From contig BFEA01000056.1 of the NCBI GenBank assembly GCA_003427395.1, forward strand, positions 3,459,819 to 3,483,328: DNA of 23,510 bases, given 5' to 3'. Made by a program: the position numbers and the translations under genes. The notes beneath the pieces are model-generated. The model made no database searches, was not told the origin of the DNA, and saw nothing but the letters and a program-made list of their open reading frames with translations. Origin of the DNA: Chara braunii (lineage: Eukaryota > Streptophyta > Charophyceae > Charales > Characeae). Positions 1 through 9,213 of the stretch are shown here, one piece after another (the first letter of the stretch is position 1; the number at the start of each line of letters is the position of its first letter).

Positions 1-100
1 TGATGGTAAGAGAACCACCGGGATTGAGGCTTTGCCTGGCGGGCCGCTCCATCTATTGGTGGGGAGCGTCACCTGCTGGAAACCGGGTCCAGCGTCCCTT
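1..100 (+). repeat. Interspersed repeat, copy A (hairpin plus conserved core)
   Basis: This stretch aligns with 517-616 over about 100 bases at high identity. It contains ATTGGTGGGGAGC, then CACC, then a motif of the form GCTGGAAACCGGGTCCAGCG followed by TCCC. The 5' part (GGT-aagaga-ACC) is a truncated version of the small hairpin seen in copy B. A third, more diverged copy lies in reverse orientation at 10070-10176. I do not recognise the family. It could be a SINE-like or MITE-like element or a degenerate satellite. The short reading frames through it carry no known domain and I do not call a gene. Confidence 0.7.
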
Positions 101-144
101 AAATAACACATTGTCATACAGTACATCATTGAAGCGACGCCATT

Positions 145-170
145 GCTGGAAACTGGGTCCAGCGTCCCAT
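145..170 (+). repeat. Solo copy of the ~25-nt core motif
   Basis: The bases match the 3' end of the copy A/B repeat (TGCTGGAAACTGGGTCCAGC followed by GTCCCAT) without the upstream hairpin part. Together with 77-100, 591-616, 649-673 and 787-811 it makes five occurrences of this motif in the first 811 bases. Confidence 0.65.
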
Positions 171-214
171 AACAGTAAATTCAGCTAACCTTCCCTGCAG
201 CCGGGCCGGGTAAT

Positions 215-227
215 GGGGGGGGGGGGG
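215..227 (+). repeat. G13 homopolymer in a G-rich patch
   Basis: Thirteen consecutive G are followed a few bases later by a G6 run. The patch could form a G-quadruplex-like structure, and homopolymer length here is likely to be uncertain in the assembly. No gene is associated with it. Confidence 0.8.
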
Positions 228-516
228 CACTGGGGGGCACCAGTGCGATCTCCCTCTCATCCCCAACCCCTGCCAATCGTCTAGCCTCCGGGCGTCTGTT
301 GTATCCAAAACAACGTATCTAGCTGCTAAACCTCTACTGAAGGCAGGGGGAAAACAGCAGAAAGCAGAAAAAAAAACAGAAGACAGAAAACAAGAGATAG
401 TCCTACTGATGTATCCAGAGCAATGTATTTGTCTACTGAACCTCTCCTGAAGGCAGAAGAACCAGAGTTGATCCTGATGACCCTTTTTTGGCCCCATGTG
501 CAAGCCTCCATCCCGG

Positions 517-616
517 TGGTGGTAGGAGAACCACCAAGATTGAGGCTTTGCCTAGCGGCCCGCTCCATCTATTGGTGGGGAGCATCACCTGCTGGAAACC
601 GGGTCCAGCGTCCCAT
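517..616 (+). repeat. Interspersed repeat, copy B (hairpin plus conserved core)
   Basis: Near-identical to 1-100. It opens with a small hairpin (GGTGGT-aggaga-ACCACC), then AAGATTGAGGCTTTGCCT, ATTGGTGGGGAGC and the GGAAACCGGGTCCAGCGTCCC core. Two further partial copies of the core follow at 649-673 and 787-811. Being full length at its 5' side, it is the best copy for defining the unit. Confidence 0.72.
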
Positions 617-648
617 GATAGCTTCAATGACGGGAGAGGCACCCGTGT

Positions 649-811
649 GCTGGAAACCGGGTGCAACGTCCCTATCCACATTATCCCTTACGTATCCCTT
701 ACCTATCCCACCTATCCTACAACTGGGATCTCTATATCTAGGGATCAGATAATGTATCTGGAAATGTATACATTCAGAATGTACCCGCTGGAACCGGGTC
801 CAGTATCCCTT
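649..811 (+). repeat. Two partial core-motif copies (649-673 and 787-811)
   Basis: Both contain the GCTGGAAaCCGGGT core with changes: GTGCAACGTCCCT in the first, and a lost A plus GTATCCC in the second. The DNA between them is pyrimidine-rich (tatccc-type short repeats at 670-720) and shows no coding signal. The DNA from 812 to 1053 also shows nothing I recognise and may be the 3' untranslated or flanking region of the minus-strand LINE. Confidence 0.55.
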
Positions 812-1053
812 GATAGCCCACCCTTCTCAAGTCCGTTGCTTGCACTCCATACAAAGTTCTGAACCCAGCAGGCACCTAACTGGAAATTTTAACAGTACCG
901 AGACTCAGCCTTGCAGCCTGCTAGATCGAAAAACAGTTTGCGAGCGATTATGAGCCCAACAGCTAGCTCAAAACACCTGAAGAAACGACTTTGAATCAGA
1001 TAGCATGGAGATCTCTTATATCTTGGGTGTTGTGTGTCTACTGGCGTCTTGGC

Positions 1054-2535
1054 TCATGTCATTGGAAGTGCTTCCGCCAGGGACAGCGGGTGGGGGGGGA
1101 AGGGGTCGGCAAAGTCCTGGGCTGGCCGTAGTGGGACGCCCGAGTCCACTTTAATCCAGTCGTGGAAAATCAGCTGGTAATCCCTTACCATTTCCTCCCG
1201 GGAATCTGCACTTTGGTCGACTCTGGACCATTTTATCTCAGCCACCCATCCCTCCCTATCCCTCCCAAGCCAGTCTTTGCAAAATCTAGAGATAATCTTG
1301 TTCATGTCCCCCCAGGTATGCGACTGATCAAGCTTCTCTTTAGCCGCTCTCCATTAGGTCGCAATTCCATACTGAACCAATGTGCGTATTTGCTCCATAG
1401 CTTCTCCTTCCTCTACTTGCGCCCTCTCTATCTCCAGGATGCATCGCCTCCACCATATAGTCCATAGGACGCTCCGCCTACCTAGTTTGAACATGTTTTT
1501 CATAAATGTGTTTCCCCGGATTGGAGGGTGGTATCCCAAGAGTATGGCCCTCCAGTCCCAAGGCCATATCACATCGGGAGCAATGTGTCGCCAAATCCTG
1601 TCCCAGCTTCTCCACAGTAGAACTGACGCAGGGCATTGGAGAAAAATATGTTCTATAGTCTCCGCCCGCCTCGTCCCAGGGAAGCTCTGCAGGCATTTGT
1701 GGCACCATGGTAGCGCTCTCCCTTGTTGCTCTAGGCGCGTATGGTCTATCAACCAGTCATTGGTTGGTAGACACCTATGTTCAATTTGCCATTGGAGGGC
1801 TAAGATCTTAGCGGGTCTGCAACGATAGTGAGAGAACCATCGAATGGGTTTAAGCAGGCTACGGTCTATGTTAAGATTGCGATACCATCTATCTTCCACG
1901 CGGTCCCGCAGTCTGCATTTGGGTCTGAACATTTGGTAGGCGGACTTGGTTTTCAGATTGAGTAATGCCAGTGTGTTATCCTCTCCTTTCCTGGCCGGGT
2001 TACGTTGGTTCCATCGCCAGTCTTCCGGGTCTAAGGAGAGGTCCTCAATGGGGGTCATTGGGCAGTACACCCTCTGGTGGCATCCCTCCTCCATAACTTG
2101 GATGCGATACACATCCTTTTGTTCTTTCCATATGAAGGGTTGTTGGTTTCCCTCTAGCCTGCCATCCTTTTGAATGGAGAAGACTTCTATTAACGCATCT
2201 CCTGGGTCTGAAAGGTGCACATGCCCGACCTCTTCCTCATGGTCGGGTAGCCCCACCCAATCTCCTTCCTTCAAGCATGGGCCTTTTCTGAGGGTGGCGT
2301 ACCATTGGAGGGGGAAACTCTCAATAAGGTCGTTGAGTGCCTTCTCAGTAAGATGGCAGTACCGCAGCCATGTACGCATCCTTTCTATGCTCTTCCAGTT
2401 TCTGGTCCCCCTGTCCCAAAGGTCCCCAACCCTTCGGACACCACGCTTTACCCAGCCTTTCCACGGGGCATCCGAGCTGTTCCGCACACGCCTTCCAGCA
2501 TCTGTTATTAGTCGGTTGCCGAAGAGGGGTTACCC
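1054..2535 (-). pseudogene. LINE ORF2, C-terminal part with zf-RVT zinc domain
   Basis: This frame carries the end of ORF2: a linker of about 230 residues followed by the reverse-transcriptase zinc-binding domain. Counting from the GTG codon at 2487, the metal ligands are C262-x2-C265 and H280-x4-C285, preceded by an HRCLPTNDWL-type motif that is typical of zf-RVT in plant LINEs. The tail continues in the same frame beyond an internal TAA (1354-1356) for about 100 residues and ends at TGA 1054-1056. The frame joins the RT frame through a one-base shift at a C4 run (G4 at 2526-2529 on the plus strand). It probably binds nucleic acid during target-primed reverse transcription, an inference from the family. 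Confidence 0.88.
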
Positions 2536-4643
2536 GAAGATCTCTTCCCACCTCTCATGTGTCGATCGAAGTGGGGGGGGAGTTTCCTCCAGGTATGTAT
2601 CAAGTGCACCAATTGTTTGTCTAAAGGGTCCCCGTTCCTATACTTCCTCGGTAACCTCCAATACCTATCTTCCAACCAAATTCTAGGATCAATCTCAGGT
2701 GGGGTTTTCGGGGCTAGGTCATAAATTTGTGCCAGGGCCAAGGGGATCCAAGGGGATGATGTGGAAAAAATAATACATTGGAACCCGCGAATCATGAGGG
2801 CTTGGAATTGTGTGGCCGGATCCACAATTTCCAGTCCTCCTCCACTCTTGGGCTGAATCACTGATTCCCATGCCACTCGGCTTATGACATGGGATTGGTT
2901 GTTGTCGCCCCTCCAGAGGAAGGCCGCCAACTGTTGTTTCAGTGCCTTGATCCCCCCTGCACTTAAGGGCCATAGAATGGCTTTGTACCAGAGGGTGGCC
3001 AGGACTACATTATTTATCACAAGCGCTCGTCCGAAAATGGAGGTGCGTTTATTGTTCCATTTTTCCAGTTTGGACTGTGCCGGTCCAGCCAACCACTCAT
3101 CATTGGATGGTGGCTTCCCGTTGGCGGTGACAAGTGCCCACAGGATTTTTAGTGGGTCATCATAAGAGTGCCATGTAATCCGCGGGGATTCTGGGGGTCT
3201 CCCTCCTTGATGGTGCAACCACCATCCAATCGTCTTTTGTCCCCAATTCACAGACATATTTGATAGTAGACAGAATTTGTGCATAAGCAGCTGGATTTCC
3301 TTCATGTTAGATTCTGTTGCATCCATCATTATAGTGAGGTCGTCTGCAAAAAGAGAGCAGATAGGGATTGTTTCCTCGGGGATATTGGATATCTTGATTC
3401 GAGTAAGGTCCTTGTGATGGCGAAGGTTGGCTGACAGTGCCTCTATTATCACCAAGAAAAGGTAGGGGGCAATCGGGTCTCCCTGCCTCACCGAGCACTG
3501 GAGCTCAAACGGAGGTGCAACTGACCCGTTGACTTGCACATAGGTGGTGACATGAGTATGAAGGATCTTGATCCAGCGGCGGAAGACCGGTCCGAAGTTC
3601 ATTCTTTCCAAACATCTATCTAAGAATTCCCAGTCCACATGGTCGTAGGCTTTCTCAAAGTCTTTGAAAATGATGGCCGCATCGGCCCGATGTCGTCATG
3701 CTAGTTGCACCACGTCGTTGACAAGCAAGATGTTCTCTTGTATGTTCCTATCGGACATGAACCCAGTTTGCACCGGGTGTATGACGTCCTCCAGAACAGC
3801 TGCCATACGATTGGCCAGTACTTTAGAAAGCATTTTATAGACCACCGTAAGTAGTGTAATAGGTCTATAATTCCTGATGTTCATTTTGTCACCTTTCTTA
3901 TATAGAAGGGATAGTACGCCTTTCCCAACGGTTTCCCCCATTTCAACGGTTTCCCAAACATCCCGGTAATATTCCCACAAGTCAGTACTCAGGTCCGTCC
4001 AGCCTGAGGTAGCTTCCCATAATTCTTTGGGAAAACCGTCGATGCCCGGGGTTTTCTCTTCCCTCATTTGGAGAAGTGTTGACCACACTTCTTCTTTTGT
4101 TAGCTCTTTCTCCAGCTTGTCATGCTGGCACGGGGATATGTGTCGGTCCATTGGTCGTTGGAAATTATGTATCTCCCTGCTCCGTTCGTCCTCGTGGGGG
4201 GAAGGGATATGAGACGTGTATAGCTACTTGAAGAACGTCCTGGTGATCAATGTACAATGCGCTGTATCAGTGGCAATGATATTACTGTCCTATGGGTCGC
4301 AGAAGGCCTCAATGACCGTCCTACGCGAACGGGCAGTGGCCAATGAGAAAAATTGGGTGTCCATTGAGGCGTCGTGAGTAAGTTTGGTCATTTTGCCTCT
4401 GATCCTTATCCCTTGCCATCTATGCATTGCGTATTGCAGAAGTTGGTTCTTCGCTTCTTGGATGGAGGAGGTGAGCCGCTGCCATTCTTGGGGGGAGGGG
4501 TTGAGGTGTTGTGACTCCACCTGTCGTTCTAGGGATATGAGCTCGTTATGTGTCGTCCTTTCCTGATGCTGTCGTAGGGCCGCTTTAACTTTGACAAATT
4601 CCTTACATTTCCTGGCTAAAAAATTAGGCCGTTGTTGAACCAC
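2508..4643 (-). pseudogene. LINE ORF2, reverse transcriptase domain
   Basis: One frame runs from 4643 to about 2530. It begins with a helical, charged linker after the endonuclease, then the RT fingers (KTPGIDGFPKE, then a YKKGDKMNIRNYRPITLL-type motif) and a DFEKAYDHVDW motif just before 3638. Next come SVRQGDPIAP and the catalytic FADD (residues 97-100 counted from 3638). It would copy LINE RNA into DNA at a nicked target. Three codons break the frame: TAG 4290-4292, TAG 4224-4226 and TGA 3696-3698. Residues on both sides of each stop still match the family, so these are nonsense changes, not domain ends. All could arise by C-to-T change from CAG or CGA. Confidence 0.93.
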
Positions 4644-5556
4644 CCGAGACGGGAGTCAAAGAGGTGTTTTTGATGGCGCCAGAATTCCCATTCTGAGCGG
4701 ATCATCTGCACAAAAGAAGAGTCCTTAAGCAAGGAGGTGTTTAGTTTGAAGAAGCCTGACCCTTGGTCGGGTCTTTTTCTCATTGTTAATGCTATTCCAC
4801 AGGTTTTGTGGTCCAGTCCGGGGTGGGGACTGCATGGGAGAATGAGTGCCCATCGCAGGGCCCCCTCTAGGTCGTTGGAAAGCAAAATAAGATCGATGCG
4901 TGATTTCGATAATCGTGCAGGGTCGCTATCTCGTATGCATGTAAAGGCCCGTTCTTGGGGGTGCAAGCAGCGGAAGGTATCAAAGACCGAGAGCGTCGTT
5001 CCAAGATCCGCAAGCATTTGTTAATCTTCTGCTGCCGCAAAGGAGGGGGAGTTCTGGGGCCTCCATCTGTCTAGCCACCGATCAGGGTAGCATTGAAGTC
5101 GCCTGCTATGACTAGAGGGATACCTTCCGGGACATGCGTTCTTATCATTCCCAAGAACTCTTTCCTTTCTCCCACCGAGTTTGGAGAGTAAATACAGAGG
5201 ATACACAACAGTTCTAGTTCTAGCATACCGAGAACCGAGGCCCACCGTCCTTCTTCCTCATCCACTACCCAGTGGACCGGCGGAAATCTAGAGTCTGGGG
5301 GGACCCAGATTGCCACGCCCGCAGAACCAGCCGTGTTATGATCCGGGGTGTCTTGCATATGTGTTTCTTGTATGCAGATCACGTCTGGCCAACGCCTGCC
5401 TCCTATGCCTTTAAGCTGATCCCAGATGGCTTGTCGTTTTTCAGGTTTACAAGATGCCAAGCCATTTACATTGATGGAGCGCAGGTCTAGGTCAGCAGAG
5501 TCTACACATTTTTTCCATGCGTAATTTCTGCAGTATAGTGTTTCGAGGTCATCCAT
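4616..5556 (-). pseudogene. LINE ORF2, APE-type endonuclease domain
   Basis: The N-terminal part (ATG at 5554-5556, G at -3 and +4) shows INVNGL near residue 29, PDVICIQETH near 58-66, an AIWVPP segment and AGDFNA near its end. These are the Mg-binding and catalytic motifs of exonuclease-endonuclease-phosphatase LINE endonucleases. The rest lies in the next frame, down to 4616: SRIDLILLS and a final LDHKT, where most relatives have SDH. The two halves join by a one-base shift near 5090, and an in-frame TAA lies at 5021-5023. The enzyme would nick target DNA to prime reverse transcription. The last codons shift again at a T6 run (A6 at 4618-4623 on the plus strand) into the RT frame. Confidence 0.9.
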
Positions 5557-6095
5557 TGCAACATGTGATCAAGGCCTCATAGTGGGTGCCATTGCTTGAC
5601 ATCCCATTTGTCGAGGTGTAGGACTTTATTCTGGACCAACCGGCAAAGGTAGCTATAGACATCGTTTCGGACCAAAACACGCTGGCCTTAACCTTTGCAT
5701 ACTGCAGGTCCATAAGAGCATTATGGCTATACCAGCCGAGGCTAGCAGACTTACCCGGATCAAAGAGCAAGTACAGGTTGTTCTTTGCCATTTGCACGTC
5801 ACAGTCTTCGAATCTAAGGGTTGCGTGAATAATGTTTCAGAATAAAGGTACGCATTTGAGCAGTGAAGGCTTGGGCAATTTCCCATTTGTCTCCTTCCTG
5901 GGGCGCAAATTCCCATCCATGTAGTGTTACCCCCCCGTACTCTCCTACCGGGGAGAGGCCTAGTTCCCATTTCCCATCCGTTTTTCTGAGGGGGATCACG
6001 AGCACGCCATTCCGCTTGGAGGGCGGCATCTCAAAGAGGCCCCGTTCTATAAGCTGCCTTACTTTTAACCTCCGGAATGTCATTCCCTCTTCCAT
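5549..6095 (-). CDS. Extra ORF between ORF1 and the endonuclease, function unknown
   Basis: The start ATG at 6093-6095 has A at -3 and G at +4, and it overlaps the end of ORF1 (stop 6080-6082) by 16 bases. About 90 codons are open to a frame change near 5830. The reading then continues one frame over (RFEDCDVQMAKN and so on) to TGA 5549-5551, which overlaps the ATG of the endonuclease ORF. The product would be about 180 residues: mixed alpha/beta in appearance, rich in W, G and Y, with no zinc motif, signal peptide or membrane segment. I do not recognise it. In ordinary plant L1 elements the endonuclease starts ORF2 directly, so this is either an N-terminal extension of ORF2 or a separate small protein. 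Confidence 0.6.
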
Positions 6096-7651
6096 TGTTG
6101 CTTTTCCTCCTTCCCCATCCCGTCTGTAGTTGGAGGGGTTGGGTCCATCTCAGACGTGGGGCGGAAGCGCCCACGGGCGACTGCCAAAATCCGCTGAAAG
6201 GCCTCCGCCCACGTCAAATGGGAACGTGGTCCGGATGTTAGCGCGGTTCTCAGGGATGGGCTATTATTCAGAAGTGTCACTAGTTCAATGTAGGACTTAT
6301 CCCAGTATTCCTCATTCTCATGCGGACAGTCCGATTGCAAATGCTTGAGTATCCAGTCCGCCACTACCTGGACCTTTTGGTCCAGGCTCATTTCTTGTGG
6401 AGGAGCGTCTGGATCAGTTGGGTCTTTCGAGGACTCCTCCATTTCTACGTTAGGGGGAGGTGGAGTTGTATCCACCTCCACCTGTTGGGCCCCAAAGGCA
6501 TCTGAGCAGAAGTCTGGGGCCAGAGAGTGCACATTTCCCTGTTCCGAATGTTCTGGTTGTTGTGCTCGGGCTGGGGGCTGTTGCTGCGCTTGGTCGTGCT
6601 GTGGCGGTTGCGGCTGTTGCATTGTGTGCAGTGATGGCAAACTTCTTGCCTGCTGCTTCAGTCGCAACCCAGAGTGACCCTGCGCATGTTGCATGTGCGG
6701 TGTGTGTTGCCCCCCCACTGTTCCCTTTTCCAATACGCCATTTTGCCCGTGTGCGTGCTGCCCCCCAGATGGTCTCTTTTCCAGTATGCCAACCTGCCCG
6801 TGTGTGTGCTGCCCCCCAGATGCACCCTTATCCAGTTCCTCGGCCTGCCTGTGACTGTGACAGTCCTTTGCGATCATCTGGTGCTCCGGGGGGGGCTTTT
6901 CCGAGGGGGTCTTCTCCACCTCCCCATTTGGATCTAGTGGTTCGTCCAGATGCATGTGATCCACTAAGGGGGCAAATTGGTTACCTTTGTTTTTGCTGGT
7001 TGTCGCCTCTTTGTCCGCTTTCGTCGAATCCTTCTGCAAATTCTCCTTCTTTTTGCTTCCAACGACCACCCAGGTCTCCTGTTTTTTGGGGTCTGTGGGG
7101 GGGCGCTTCAGATGTGTTTCTAGGGATTTAGGGGGGGTCCATGTTGCTGGAGGCTGGGAGTTTTGCCGCGGATCCCCCTGCCCTTCCCACGTCCATCCCA
7201 CTACTTCCCCCTCTTTCCCACCAGGCGTGTCAATATAGACCCACCCCTCGTAACTTGTGTCGACCGTCCGCCACTTAGATTCGTCAAAGGGATCCTTCCA
7301 CAGTCGGCCTGTGGGTTTTACTGTGTGTGAGGGGTGGCGAGTGCAGGCTATGTCGGAGAACAGATGTCCATAAGCTTGGCATTTGAAGCACCAAGGTCTG
7401 TGCTTGTGGGCAGTGTGGATGCGGTACACTTTGCCACCCACACAAAAAGGGATAACGTCATCAAGAGAGAAGATGTGCTCATCCACCAGGTTGAGGGCAA
7501 GCATCAAATAGTCGTCCCTTCGAGCCACCCGAGGGGGTAGAGGATCAATAAAACCCGCCACATCATATTTTTTGGCAAAATCTTGGACGAAGGCTGCTTG
7601 AATTTCGATCGGGATATGCCGAAATTCCACCAAAAAATGCTCTCTCATCAT
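6080..7651 (-). CDS. LINE ORF1, C-terminal part: CCHC zinc knuckle, repeats and Q-rich tail
   Basis: The first 70 residues (VEFRHIPIEIQ and following, then an acidic LNLVDEHIFSLDD stretch) resemble the end of the DUF4283-type region of plant LINE ORF1 proteins. They are followed by a zinc knuckle C-x2-C-x4-H-x6-C (CFKCQAYGHLFSDIAC), whose last spacing is longer than the usual x4. Downstream are a lysine-rich linker, three-plus 17-residue repeats, a Q/P-rich stretch and a folded-looking C-terminal segment. It would bind LINE RNA and form the RNP. The ATG at 7649-7651 overlaps the upstream TGA. However, the sequence keeps its protein-like character upstream of that ATG in the same frame, so ORF1 was probably a single protein with a shift near 7740. 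Confidence 0.85.
   Translation of the reverse strand: MMREHFLVEFRHIPIEIQAAFVQDFAKKYDVAGFIDPLPPRVARRDDYLMLALNLVDEHIFSLDDVIPFCVGGKVYRIHTAHKHRPWCFKCQAYGHLFSDIACTRHPSHTVKPTGRLWKDPFDESKWRTVDTSYEGWVYIDTPGGKEGEVVGWTWEGQGDPRQNSQPPATWTPPKSLETHLKRPPTDPKKQETWVVVGSKKKENLQKDSTKADKEATTSKNKGNQFAPLVDHMHLDEPLDPNGEVEKTPSEKPPPEHQMIAKDCHSHRQAEELDKGASGGQHTHGQVGILEKRPSGGQHAHGQNGVLEKGTVGGQHTPHMQHAQGHSGLRLKQQARSLPSLHTMQQPQPPQHDQAQQQPPARAQQPEHSEQGNVHSLAPDFCSDAFGAQQVEVDTTPPPPNVEMEESSKDPTDPDAPPQEMSLDQKVQVVADWILKHLQSDCPHENEEYWDKSYIELVTLLNNSPSLRTALTSGPRSHLTWAEAFQRILAVARGRFRPTSEMDPTPPTTDGMGKEEKQQWKRE
6690..6860 (-). repeat. 51-bp in-frame tandem repeat inside ORF1
   Basis: Two clear 51-base units (starting at 6741 and 6792) are flanked by partial or diverged ones at about 6690 and 6845. 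Each encodes 17 residues of the form HxHGQxGxLEKxxxGGQ. The period is a multiple of three, so copy number can change without breaking the ORF. The repeat lies between the knuckle linker and the Q-rich tail and looks disordered and histidine/glycine-rich. Confidence 0.85.
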
Positions 7652-8661
7652 CTGTTCTCTGCGTTCCTCCGGTTTCTGTGGTTTTGGGGGAGCCCAGGGG
7701 TAGATGTGAACCTCTGATCTTTCGCATATGAGGGATCTCCATCAGTCCATCGTTCTTTTGTCAACCTCTGATACGCATAGGACGGTAACGACTGCCGACG
7801 AGGCGGGCTAATCAGGAACAGTTTGTGCGCACTCGCTGGGGAGCCTTTGAATGCTGCTAGCTTCTCTTTGATCCATCCCACTTTGTCGTTGGTGGATTTA
7901 AAGGCAGCATCGTCATGGAAGGTCCAATTACTCGCATGGCGGGTGAAGAGGGCGTTTCTGGTTTTGACTGCCTCCCCTGGGAGTGCTCTGACGACAGTCG
8001 TTTTGCCCCCTTGCTGCAACATTCTGTTTTCTGGAGAGGCCAGAAGGCGAGTTATGAAGAATGCCCCTGCCGTCCTTAGATTCCTCAGTGGAATCTTCCA
8101 TTCCGCCCCTTCCCCCCCGCTGGCTCCTTCCTTTTTATGTTGGATCGCGATGCTTCCCTGGGTGATGGGTTCTCTCACCCTCTCCGCCCAGGATTTGCCG
8201 GATGAATCATGGGAGGATGAGCTCGAAGCAATGTCTGCGTGACTCTCACTACCAAGTTCATAACCCTTTGACTGTTTTCCCGGGCTATCCTCCTTTAGGA
8301 TTCGGCCCTGGTTCTGGGCCATCTTTAGCGTATCCTCCTCCCTCAGGAGGCCATTCAGGGCATGGTGTCTAGCTATACCTCTATACACGAGCATCGAGTC
8401 TGATCTTCTGTGGGCACGTTGGTGCTGGATTCTCAGCCTTCCGTTCGTCATACTGCTCCGGAGGGAGGAGGGGGAAAGGTCCGATGCTGTTGGGATGTTG
8501 TCGTCCCGAGGCCCGGATCTCGCACTGCTCGCCGTCGACTTGTCAGGGGAGGGGTAGAGGGTAAGTAGGTCGGGATGGGGGGGGGTGAGGGGATGGCGAG
8601 GGGAACGGGAGTCGCGCCGTTTTTGTGTTATTCCTTGATTCTTTTTTATTTTTCTTTCCAA
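7648..8661 (-). CDS. LINE ORF1, N-terminal part
   Basis: An open frame of 337 codons begins at a TTG. The first ATG inside it lies about 70 codons downstream, and a true upstream start may be missing. It is basic and serine/proline-rich at first, then has KSWAERVRE near residue 160, a motif type common before the RNA-binding region of plant LINE ORF1. A more ordered stretch follows (WKIPLRNLRTAGAFF onward). The last ~30 residues before TGA 7648-7650 are probably out of frame, because the next frame gives a better match (EVHIYPWAPPKPQ) leading straight into the knuckle part. The role, inferred from position, is RNA binding and particle formation. Confidence 0.72.
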   Translation of the reverse strand: MERKIKKNQGITQKRRDSRSPRHPLTPPHPDLLTLYPSPDKSTASSARSGPRDDNIPTASDLSPSSLRSSMTNGRLRIQHQRAHRRSDSMLVYRGIARHHALNGLLREEDTLKMAQNQGRILKEDSPGKQSKGYELGSESHADIASSSSSHDSSGKSWAERVREPITQGSIAIQHKKEGASGGEGAEWKIPLRNLRTAGAFFITRLLASPENRMLQQGGKTTVVRALPGEAVKTRNALFTRHASNWTFHDDAAFKSTNDKVGWIKEKLAAFKGSPASAHKLFLISPPRRQSLPSYAYQRLTKERWTDGDPSYAKDQRFTSTPGLPQNHRNRRNAENR

Positions 8662-9213
8662 AAACTCGAATTAGTTTCTTACCTCCTTTTTGTCATTTTT
8701 ATTTTATTTTTATTTATTTTAAAATTTTGAATAAATCTGCGGCACACTCAAATCTTTCTAGGACTTCACCATTGTTATTGTCAGCACAAATTTTGACCCC
8801 TTCAGGGTAATGAAGTGTTGCCGAAATTTTATCTTTTTCTCCTTAATCTCTTCTTCTAGCATACTTTGACCCCTTGGGGCCATCGAAGACCTAGCGAAAT
8901 TTTCTTTTTTTACTTAGTTATCTTCTTGATTGCGCATTTCGGCCTCATGAGGGTAACAAAATGTTGCCAAAATTAAAAAAAAAAAAAACTTCGTTTTCTC
9001 TTTATTCCCCTCCATCTACTCCTTCATTTATTTATTTATAAAAAAAAATTGATTTGCAGTATTTTGGAAGTTAGTGTGTTTTTCTTGGTTTTCTCTTCTC
9101 CTGGCACATCTTGACCCCATGGGGGGCAGAGAAATGTTGTTGATTTTTTTTTTAATATATATTATCTCTCTGTCCTCCTTTTGCTTATTTATTTAATTTA
9201 TTTATTTTATATT
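8662..9213. other. AT-rich intergenic DNA, no gene seen
   Basis: Strongly AT-rich with many T and A runs (A14 near 8980). It contains the palindromic repeat listed separately. No reading frame of credible composition is present. It may include the 5' untranslated region of the minus-strand LINE next to 8661. Confidence 0.7.
8791..9150 (+). repeat. Degenerate tandem repeat with a palindromic core (4 units)
   Basis: Four units of about 40 bases start near 8791, 8864, 8937 and 9110. Each has TTTGA or a close variant, then a short palindrome, then a tail resembling GTTGCCGAAATTTT. The palindromes are ACCC-cttca-GGGT, CCCCTTGGGG, CCTCATGAGG and CCCCATGGGG. Core spacing is about 74, 73 and 172 bases. 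The self-complementarity survives although the bases differ between units. Confidence 0.65.

Larger units (their letters stand above)
1054..8661 (-). mobile_element. LINE (non-LTR retrotransposon), L1-like plant type, interrupted
   Basis: Read on the minus strand, the order is ORF1 with a CCHC knuckle, an extra small ORF, then ORF2 with apurinic-like endonuclease, reverse transcriptase carrying FADD, and a C-terminal zf-RVT zinc domain. This is the classic architecture of plant L1-clade LINEs, apart from the extra ORF. The limits given are coding limits. The true 5' and 3' ends, a poly(A) tail and target-site duplications could not be placed, and the left side has no clear poly-T tract. Interruptions in ORF2 are TAA 5021-5023, TAG 4290-4292, TAG 4224-4226, TGA 3696-3698 and TAA 1354-1356, plus frameshifts near 5090, 4620 and 2528. 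The copy is therefore probably inactive unless some of these are sequence errors. Confidence 0.93.

Noticed and set aside
4616-4643. Programmed -1 frameshift at the T6 run between endonuclease and RT
   Set aside because: The slippery heptamer is not in the right phase and tRNA re-pairing would be poor; a one-base indel is simpler.
5800-6000. Possible Nudix-like start (GVLVIPLRKTDGKWELG) in the extra LINE ORF
   Set aside because: No Nudix box with the needed glutamates follows.
7648-7651. ATGA overlap between the two halves of LINE ORF1 as translational coupling
   Set aside because: The downstream frame stays protein-like and family-like upstream of the ATG, so the overlap looks like a by-product of a frameshift near 7740 in a single ORF1.
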